DNA from: Pigoraptor vietnamica
Taxonomy: Eukaryota > Opisthokonta > Filasterea
DNA length: 11,887 nt
Reading direction: 5' to 3'
Assembly: GCA_943704525.1 (NCBI GenBank)
Contig: CALSCQ010001736.1
Location: 1 to 11,887, forward strand
The notes under the pieces were generated by a model. That model had not been told where the DNA came from, made no database searches, and saw nothing but the letters and a program-made list of their open reading frames with translations. Below are positions 1-7,064 of this stretch, one piece after another. Numbering within the stretch: position 1 is the first letter of the stretch; each line of letters opens with the position of its first letter. The translations under genes were made by a program, and so were the position numbers.

Positions 1-98
1 TGCTCGAGGTAGTGCAACGAACTGTGAAACAGGGGTAGGGTCAACGAAGGCACACACACAAGCACACGCACACGCACACGCACGCGCGCACACACACA

Positions 99-171
<73 letters not shown>

Positions 172-1679
172 ACACACACACGCAGTCGCATGGCATCCCA
201 CACCACGCACGCGTGACGGGCGCACCCACAGGTTGATGTACTTGGCCTCGCTGAGCAGCTTGTCCTTCACGTTCGTCTTTCCCACGCGCTCGGAACCCGC
301 GAGGTCCACGAGGTGCAACTTGGACCGCCGCAGTACCTGAGGCACAGCCGTATGAACATCGCGCGCCACTCTATCGCTGTGCAGCCCAAACCCAGCACTG
401 CCGATGTCGCGAATCGAACACACACCCGCAGACCCCTATTGTCCCCACTGCGCGCATCGCATCGCAGACCCCTACTGTCCCCAGGACTGTGCATCGCATC
501 CCAGACCCCTACTGTCCCCACGACAGCGCGCATCGCATCCCAGACACACAAACGGCAGCGCACATGCAGGCGCTGCCAACACACTCCACGCACCTCCGAG
601 TGCGCCTCGCGTGACGAAATGTAGACGGTGAAGATGCAGTGCGATCGCGAGGACGCCATGTTCATCGGCGTCTCTGCAATCATGCGGTTCGTGTCGCCCA
701 TGAAGAGCAGGTTCAGCGCCTCTTCCTCGGACGACGCCTGCATCGTCGACAGGTTCTTGAGCGTCACCGCACCGGACTCGTCCTCCATCAACACGACCTT
801 CGGAAGGTCCTCAATGTCCTTAATCTCGTGGTTGGGGTCGAGCAAATCGTACCCTGCGCAGAAACATCGACCTAAGTCACTGCGCTACAACACTACTCAC
901 GCAATCGTCGTACGAACATGCGACTCCAGAAAATTGGGACCAGAAAAATAAAAGTCATGCACGCCCACCGTTGTCGTTGTAAATCTCCATGTACGACACG
1001 TGCGCCGTGAAGACCATATTCGTACGCTTTGCAAACTCGCTGAAGATGAACGACAGGGAGCGTGGAATGATGCCGCGGTCGGCATAGCGCTCAGCCCCGC
1101 CCGTGATCGTGAACCTGTGGGAGATGCAGGAGCGTCACAACAGTGAGCGTAACAGCAGTGAGATCGCCTGTGTGCGACTGCAAGGCACAGTCGCAGCCGC
1201 GTAACAAACAGTGAGACCCCCGGTGTGCGGGTGCAAAACACAGTCACAGTCGCGTAACAGCAGTGAGACCGCCTGTGTGCGACTAGCAAGGCACAGTCAC
1301 TCGCGCGCACTAAGTACTTGTTTGCTGCGCAGAGAGTGAGAGAGCGGCAAGTCACTCACGTCTTTCCCGACCCCGTCTGCCCGTAGGCGAAGATGGTGCC
1401 GTTGTACCCCTGGAGCACCGAGAGGATGACCTTCTTCGCCATGACGTCAAAGACCTGGTCCTGCGTCGCATCCTGCCGGAATATGTGGTTGAACTTGAAC
1501 TTGTACGTCTCCTTCTTGTTGTTTACCACGCCCTCGGAGGCGTCCTTCTTGACGGTGAACTGGATGCGCGTCGACTGCGTGTCCGTCGACAGCTCCCCGG
1601 GCTCCTCAATCTGGAAACCATTGTACGCGTGCTTCGTCGGCTTAATGCGCGCGAATATCTCTATCCCCTTCTTCACCAT
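1..1679 (-). CDS. KIF6: Kinesin-9 family motor protein KIF6, N-terminal motor domain, partial (3' part beyond left edge)
   Basis: Spliced model: complement(join(<1..21, 230..336, 594..853, 969..1114, 1360..1679)), 284 complete codons, all introns GT-AG with matching phases. Product is the first part of a plus-end microtubule motor domain. Visible motifs: P-loop GQTGSGKT at residues 100-107, switch I NMASSRSH at 220-227, switch II DLAGSE at 253-258. Between them are KIF6-like stretches such as [31 protein letters not shown] and YDLLDPNHE. The fifth exon gives INLSLHYLE where most kinesins have INKSL; this variant is characteristic of KIF6 rather than KIF9. KIF6 is known as a ciliary/flagellar kinesin, so this gene implies a flagellated cell. 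The start at 1679 has a strong context (gcagccATGg) and aligns with the known KIF6 N-terminus. An in-frame ATG at 1760 is probably intronic. The gene is divergent from eIF5B. Neck, coiled coil and tail lie outside the window. Confidence 0.93.
51..181. repeat. (CA)n/(TG)n microsatellite in KIF6 intron 4
   Basis: Nearly pure CA dinucleotides on the plus strand, with a few CG, TA and GA interruptions, fill most of KIF6 intron 4 (229 down to 22). In the direction of transcription it is a TG run starting about 48 nt after the 5' splice site. Translations of it (Cys-Val or Val-Cys runs) are meaningless. Confidence 0.95.
428..548. repeat. 36-39 bp minisatellite, three copies plus a stub, in KIF6 intron 3
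   Basis: Three tandem units at 428-463, 464-500 and 501-539, with the start of a fourth at 540-548. Each carries a core like cagacccctactgtcccc followed by a variable middle and gcatcgcatc. The array lies wholly inside intron 3 (593 down to 337). Confidence 0.85.
1147..1305. repeat. 52-53 bp tandem repeat, three copies, in KIF6 intron 1
   Basis: Units start at 1147, 1199 and 1252. Each begins gcgtaaca and continues with cagtgaga, a tgtgcg block and a cacagtc block. Units 1 and 3 are closest to each other. The array occupies most of intron 1 (1359 down to 1115). Confidence 0.85.
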
Positions 1680-1681
1680 GG

Positions 1682-1771
1682 CTGCAAGAGGGACGAGGCG
1701 AAGGACCCTCGCTGATGTGCCTTTTGAGCCCGCGGTTGTTCCACTTGAACTTGCTCGCATTCCTCACTCAC
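1682..1771 (-). other. Probable 90-nt intron in the KIF6 5' UTR
   Basis: On the minus strand a strong donor GTGAGT begins at 1771 and a pyrimidine-rich stretch ending ttgcag finishes at 1682, only two bases before the KIF6 start codon. The length fits the other introns here. Removing it deletes the in-frame upstream ATG at 1760, whose 27-residue extension has no kinesin-like character. Support is from splice signals only; a transcript would be needed to confirm it. Confidence 0.5.
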
Positions 1772-2024
1772 TCAAATTCAGCCGCTATCTCGCTTGATTG
1801 CGAGACCACGTGATCTTGTTGAAAACGCTGTTACTTTGATGATGACGCACTTCTGACGCACCACCGGGGTGACACGTGCGCCGACCACTTGCACAACGCA
1901 CACGAACGTAGCCGTGAATCGCACATTAAAGCACGGCAGACGAAAGGAATAAGAGGTCCCACGGAGTCTCGTATTTCTGCATCGCACTCGCTCCTGCCGT
2001 GGCACTGGCTGCCGCACGCTGAAG
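1772..2024. promoter_or_regulatory. Divergent promoter region between KIF6 and eIF5B
   Basis: The two start codons are 345 bp apart and point away from each other, so both promoters must share this short region. It holds two CACGTG palindromes (1807-1812 and 1873-1878), two copies of TGACGCAC (1843-1850 and 1854-1861) spaced by 11 bp, and a small inverted repeat tctcgc/gcgaga (1788-1793 and 1800-1805). No TATA box is evident. Which factors bind is unknown. CACGTG is a general E-box/bHLH-type site and the octamer resembles a CRE half site. Confidence 0.5.
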
Positions 2025-4118
2025 ATGGGTCGCAAGGACAAGAAAAAGGCGGGAGATGATGACGACGACGACATGTACGACATTGAAAAGGCGCTCGCAG
2101 AAGTTGATAACGACGAAGCGGACAAGCCAGCGAAGGGCGGGAAGAAGAAGCAGGGGGGGAAACAGAAGGAACAGAAAGAGGGCGATGCCGGTGAGAAGGC
2201 GCCTGAGGACGCCGACGACGACGACAAGCCGGCAAAGGGCGGGAAGAAGAAGCCCGCCAACAACAAGGCGAAGGAGGATGCTGGCCACTCGGATGCGCCG
2301 GTTGCCGACAAGGGCGCGAAAAAGGGCGACGCTGGCAAAGCGCCCGCGAAGTCGGAGGGGAAGGCGCCGTCGGTGAAGGATGCCCCTGCAGCGGCCAAGG
2401 AGGCTGCCCCCGCGGCGAAGGAGGCTGCCCCCGCGGCGAAACCGGCTGCCCCCGCGCCTAAAGAAGCGGCCCCCGCGGCAAAGGACGCCGCCCCCGCCGC
2501 TGCGCCTGCTGCTGGCGAGGAGGAGGAGGACAGTGGGGAGGAGGACGAGGGCGCGGGTGGCGACAAGAAGAAGAAGAAGAAGAAGAAGAAGGCGGGCGAG
2601 AAGAAGGACGAGAAGAAGCCCTCGGCCGCCGTGCGCAAGATGCAGGAGGCCCTGCAGGCGCTCAAGTTGGAGGAGGAGCGACAGCGGCAGGAGGCACTCG
2701 AGCGACAGCGCGCGCTCGAGGAGGAGGAGCGGCGTCGCGAGGAAGAGGCGCGGCTGGAGGAGGAGCGCAAGCGCCGCAAGAAGGAGAAGGAGAAGGTGGG
2801 CTGTTGTGTGGGGTTGTGGACTGGTGAATGTGGCATGCTAGAAGGAGAAGGAGAAGGTGCGAAAGGCTCTGTACACCGACGCATGTGGCGTCGAATCCTG
2901 CATGACGTCACGCTGACGCTGCCCTCCTGCGTCCACAGGAGAAGAAGGAGCGGTTGAGGAAGGAGGGCAAGCTGCTGTCGAAGAGCGACAAGGAGAAGCT
3001 GGCACGCGCACAGGCGGCGCTCGAGGCGATGCGCGCGCAGGGTGGGTGCTTGTGGCTGTGCACGTGGCCTGAGTACGAAATGTCGGCGTCCCATCTCGAG
3101 TGGTGCCGTGTGTGTGTGTGCGATTTGCGATTTTATTTCGGATCTGTGCTTGCACTTGGGCACATGCGCTAATTGTCGCACGAAACTTCAGGCATCCAAG
3201 TGCCCACGGGTACCCACGAGGAGGGCGAGGAAGCGGCGCCAAAGAAGCAGAAGGTCGTTTACACGAAGAAGAAGAAGGCGCCGCAGCCCGGTGCCAAGGT
3301 CGCTGCGGAGGGCGACGCAAAGACAACTGCCGAGGGTGCGGACGGCGCTGCACCGGCAGCCGCGCACGAGGACGACGTTGATGAGACGTGGGAGAAGACG
3401 TCCGAGAGTGGGGGCGAGGAGAGCGAGGGCGAGGGGGCGGCTGACGGCGCAGACGGCGGTGCTGACGCTGAAAGCGCGCGACGAACGCACGCTCCAACGC
3501 ACGCCCCGCCTGCGTCGCGACCGAAGGACCGGCTGCGGTCGCCCATTTGCTGCGTGCTGGGTCACGTGGACACGGGCAAGACAAAGCTGTTGGACAAGAT
3601 CCGCCAGACGAACGTGCAGGGTGGCGAGGCCGGAGGCATCACGCAGCAGATTGGCGCGTCGTACTTTCCCATTGAGACGATCGCCGAGCAGACGTCCAAG
3701 TTGAAGGACGTGGGTTGTGTGCTTGCTGTCACTGTGTCGAGGTCAAAAGGCATGGGTCCTGCTTGGGGCAGTCCTTGTTTCCCTCGCACCCACTCCCGTT
3801 TTCGATGATTGTTGTGCACTTCGCGTGGTCCGTCGCCCTTACGCCTTTGACCCTCCGCCACAGAAATTCGACTCTGACATCATGGTACCCGGTCTGCTCA
3901 TCATCGACACGCCCGGGCACGAGTCGTTCAGCAACCTCCGCACGCGCGGTTCGTCCCTCTGCGACATTGCGATCCTTGTCGTCGACATTATGCACGGCCT
4001 GGAGCCGCAGACGATCGAGTCGATTAACCTCCTCAAGCGGCACAAGACGCCGTTCATCGTGGCCCTCAACAAGGTGCGGTTGGGCGCCGAAAGGGGATGC
4101 GAACGGGGCGGGCATTGT

Positions 4119-4155
<37 letters not shown>

Positions 4156-6872
4156 TGTGTGCGTGTTTGTGTTTGTGTGTGATTGGTAACCTGTTCTCAT
4201 CCCCCTTTTCACCTACTTTATCAATCCATCAGATTGACCGCATCTACGACTGGAAGGCGACGCCGTGGATGCCCGTCCAAGAGTCGCTGGCGCAGCAGAA
4301 GAAGAACGTGCTCATGGAGTTTGGAGAGAGGTCCAAGGCGGCCATCACTGCCTTTGCGGAGCAGGTTTGTTGTGTGTGTTGCGTGTGCGTGTGCCTGTGT
4401 CTGTGCGTGTGTCTGTGCGTGTGCCTGTGTTTACCTACGGGCGTGTGCGTGTTCGTATGCGCGTCACTGTGGTGCTTGTGAGTGCGCGTGTGTCGTGTCT
4501 GAATGTGTGCGGTTTGTGCAACAATCGGTTGACGGGGCTCATGTTGCGGCTCCGCAGGGGCTCAACGCGTGTCTGTATTACGAGAACAAGGACTTCCGAA
4601 AGTACGTCTCGCTCGTTCCCACGTCGGCGCACACGGGCGAGGGCATTCCGGACCTCCTCATGCTGCTCGTGCAGCTCACACAGAAGATGATGGCGGAGCG
4701 CCTCGCGTTTGTCGACGATGTCCAGTGCACAGTGCTCGAGGTGCGCACGCATCCGCTTGTGCACGCATCGCTCTGCACGCCGTCACGCGACGCAATTGCC
4801 GTCGATTCTGCTCACGCAATTTCGTTCAAGGAAAGCGCCGCTGACATCGCTGCTTTGTTACGCCGCAGGTCAAGGTGGTGTCTGGGCTTGGGACGACAAT
4901 CGACGTGATCATCTCGCAAGGGTGTCTCCGCGAGGGCAACACGATTGTGCTTTGTGGCACGGACGGGCCTGTCGTCACGCAGATCAAGGCGCTGCTGATG
5001 CCGCAGCCGCTGAGGGAGCTCCGCGTGAAGGTGCGTTTACGTCGAGCCCAATTTGCAGCCTTCTTCTCCTCCGTCGGTAGCCAATTGGTGTGTGCGAGTT
5101 GAGCGGGACTCTTTGAGCCGCCGTGTTGATCCGGGATGTCACGTGGGCGCAGAACCAATACCAGCAGCACAAGGAGGTGTATGCGGCGCAGGGCGTGAAG
5201 ATTCTTGCCAAGCACCTCGACACGGTGGTCGCGGGCACCCAGATCTTCGTTGCCAAAAACGAGGACGAAATCCCCGCGCTGAAGGTGGGCGCTCCCTCAC
5301 TACTCTTCTTTGTGTACTGCCATTCCAAGTGGCGTCGCGGCTGACGATTGTTCGTCTGTCATGCCTGCAGGAAGAGGCGCAGAAGGAGCTGGAGGGTGCG
5401 CTGCAGAGCATCAAGACGGTCGACCGCGGCGTGGCTGTGCAGGCGTCCACGCTCGGATCGCTCGAGGCCCTTATGGACTTCCTCAACACGTCGAAGATCC
5501 CGGTCAGTGCGCCCTCCCTTTGTGGGCACTCCGCTGTTGTAACACGCCCAGCAGCCGCGTTGTTGTAACGCCCTGCCTTCGCCTGTGGCCTGCTCTGACA
5601 CCGGTCGCCTCTCGTCGCACGGCACTCGCAGGTGTCCATTGTGAACATCGGGCCCGTCCACAAGCGTGACATCATCAAGGCGTCTGTGCAGCTCGAGCAC
5701 GACCGAAAGTGGGTCGATCTCTCTCACCCGCTGGCGTTGCGTGACGATTTGTGGCTGTACAGTAGCTGACGCCCCGTCCCTTAGGTATGCCGTCATGATG
5801 GCATTTGACGTCAAGATCGATAAGGACGCGCGCGAAATGGCCGACGAGCTCGGCATCCGCATCTTCAGCGCGGACATTATCTACCACCTCTTCGACTCGT
5901 TCACCGCCTACATCGAGGTGGGCTGTGCGGCGGCTGTCGTCTGCGCGCGGGTCGCGTTGTTCACGTAATGTTGGATAACGATGGCTGCTCGTGTTGAGTT
6001 TTTTTTTTTGGTTATTGCCGTCTCGAGTGCGAGCAATGTGGGCTGCGTGCTGACGCCATGGCCGTTGGCCCACGCGCAGGAGCTCAAGCGCATTCAGAAG
6101 GAGGAGCACCGCAGCCAGGCCGTCTTCCCCTGCCGCCTCAAAATCCTCCCCCAATTCATCTTCAACAAGCGAGACCCCATCGTCATCGGCGTCCAGGTCG
6201 TCGACGGCGTCCTGCGCAACGGCACGCCCATCTGCGTTCCCTCCAAAGATGTGGGTGTTGCGACGGCCGCATTCTTTGTGGCGTGGGGTGTCTTTCGTGT
6301 CTCTCGCCGTCCTCGTAGCACCACCAATACTTCGCGTGCGCGGCCCTTCGTTCTGTCGTGCTGACCTCTTCCCCTCTGACCGCAGCGCGTTGAGATTGGG
6401 ACTGTCGGCGGTATCGAGCGAGACCACAAGGCGGTCGAGGAGGCGCGGAAGGGCGCCGAGGTGTGCGTCAAGATATTGCACACGGGCGCAGACGCACCCA
6501 AGCTTATGGGCCGCCACTTTGACGAGAACGACGAGCTCGCCAGCAAGGTCCGTCGGCTGTTGCGTGCGCCCTGTTACGCATTCTCGCCCGTTACGCATTC
6601 TCGCCCTGGCGTGCATTTTCGCGTATGGAGTTTGGCGTCCGTTTCACGTGTCAGTTGAATCGCTCCGTCGCTCTCTCACTGCGCCTGCCCGCAATGGATC
6701 CCACACCAGTTTTAAGAGTCGCTCCGTCGCTCACTGCGCGTGCGTGCAATGGCCTCTGCTGCAGATTACGCGCGAGTCGATCAACGTGCTGAAGGACTAC
6801 TTCCGCGACGAGATGACCAAGGAAGACTGGGTGCTTGTGATGCAGCTCAAGAAGGTCCTCGACATCATCTGA
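2025..6872 (+). CDS. EIF5B: Eukaryotic translation initiation factor 5B (eIF5B), ribosomal-subunit-joining GTPase
   Basis: Spliced model: join(2025..2795, 2939..3041, 3192..3709, 3864..4073, 4233..4364, 4558..4740, 4869..5030, 5153..5284, 5371..5502, 5632..5708, 5785..5917, 6080..6250, 6386..6547, 6765..6872), 997 residues, similar in length to the yeast protein and shorter than the human one. eIF5B is the universal IF2-like GTPase that joins 60S to 40S subunits with Met-tRNAi. Residues 1 to about 400 are a charged, low-complexity N-terminus (acidic, lysine-rich, an Ala/Pro/Lys repeat, then Glu/Arg coiled coil). The G domain has GHVDTGKT (415-422), DTPGHE (479-484) with the catalytic His, NKID (533-536) and SAH (601-603). 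Domain II, domain III, the long helix and domain IV follow, ending KKVLDII. Start context gaagATGg is good. Joining exons 1 and 2 restores the conserved [11 protein letters not shown] segment. Expected to be highly and constitutively expressed. Confidence 0.98.
2385..2513 (+). repeat. Ala/Pro/Lys-rich heptad-like repeat in the eIF5B N-terminus
   Basis: Coding repeat at about residues 121-163: variants of EAAPAAK repeated about six times, with near-identical DNA units (gaggctgcccccgcggcgaa). It sits in the disordered N-terminal region, which varies widely among eIF5B proteins. It is followed by an acidic block and a run of nine lysines (2565-2591), all encoded by AAG. Confidence 0.85.
2779..2859 (+). 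repeat. Exact 20-nt duplication of the eIF5B intron 1 5' splice site
   Basis: The sequence agaaggagaaggagaaggtg, which contains the exon 1 end and the first GTG of the intron (2779-2798), recurs unchanged at 2840-2859 inside intron 1. Using the downstream GT (2857) would lengthen exon 1 by 61 nt and shift the frame, so 2795 is taken as the true exon end. Confidence 0.85.
4115..4181 (+). repeat. TG microsatellite in eIF5B intron 4
   Basis: A TG run with a few tct, tgc and ttt interruptions fills the middle of intron 4 (4074-4232), beginning about 41 nt after the donor. The whole intron is 159 nt and has no stop in the incoming frame. Confidence 0.9.
4366..4500 (+). repeat. Degenerate TG/TGCG-rich tract in eIF5B intron 5
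   Basis: Intron 5 (4365-4557) starts straight into a degenerate TG, TGCG, TGTC tract covering most of its first two thirds. It lies on the same sense strand as the intron 4 tract but is much less regular. Confidence 0.75.
6573..6752 (+). repeat. Two small tandem duplications in eIF5B intron 13
   Basis: The 17-mer gttacgcattctcgccc occurs back to back at 6573-6589 and 6590-6606. A second pair, tcgctccgtcgctc... to ...gcaatgg, lies at 6660-6697 and 6719-6752 with small indels. Both are inside intron 13 (6548-6764), the longest intron of the gene; the second copy ends 12 nt before the acceptor. Confidence 0.85.
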
Positions 6873-7064
6873 GCGCAGTGTGCGCGGCTGTGCGGTCCAT
6901 GCGTGCCCGACACTAAAGCCTGCACACCCAATGCCTCGATGTGTCCCGCTCCCCGCTCCCTTGCATGATGCAAGTGCTTTGCGTCGCGCGGCTCTTCTCA
7001 CAAAATGTACACGTGTATTCGCACGCCGCACGCTGCCACCCGCCACTAGCACCCGGCCACAGCG
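6873..7064. other. Convergent 3' spacer between eIF5B and the MRH receptor gene
   Basis: The two stop codons face each other across 192 bp, so both 3' UTRs and poly(A) sites fit here or overlap. No AATAAA is present on either strand. A perfect inverted repeat, cttgcat-g-atgcaag, lies at 6960-6974 and could form a small RNA hairpin. One CACGTG occurs at 7010-7015. No other gene is visible. Confidence 0.7.

Noticed and set aside
51-181. Possible CRISPR-like or protein-coding repeat at the left end
   Set aside because: It is a simple CA dinucleotide microsatellite inside a GT-AG intron. There are no spacers, and the Cys-Val translation is an artefact.
1680-1760. 27-residue N-terminal extension of KIF6 from the ATG at 1760
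   Set aside because: It does not resemble KIF6, the ATG at 1679 has a better context and matches the family start, and the extension is probably intronic.
2903-2910. Perfect CRE palindrome TGACGTCA in eIF5B intron 1 (another at 1442-1449)
   Set aside because: The second copy lies inside KIF6 coding sequence. Eight-base palindromes are expected by chance in GC-rich DNA, and neither is in the promoter gap.
1778-3181. 467-codon open frame on the minus strand opposite eIF5B exon 1
   Set aside because: Ser/Ala/Phe-rich shadow of the lysine/glutamate-rich eIF5B N-terminus. It runs across the promoter and an eIF5B intron and has no domain.
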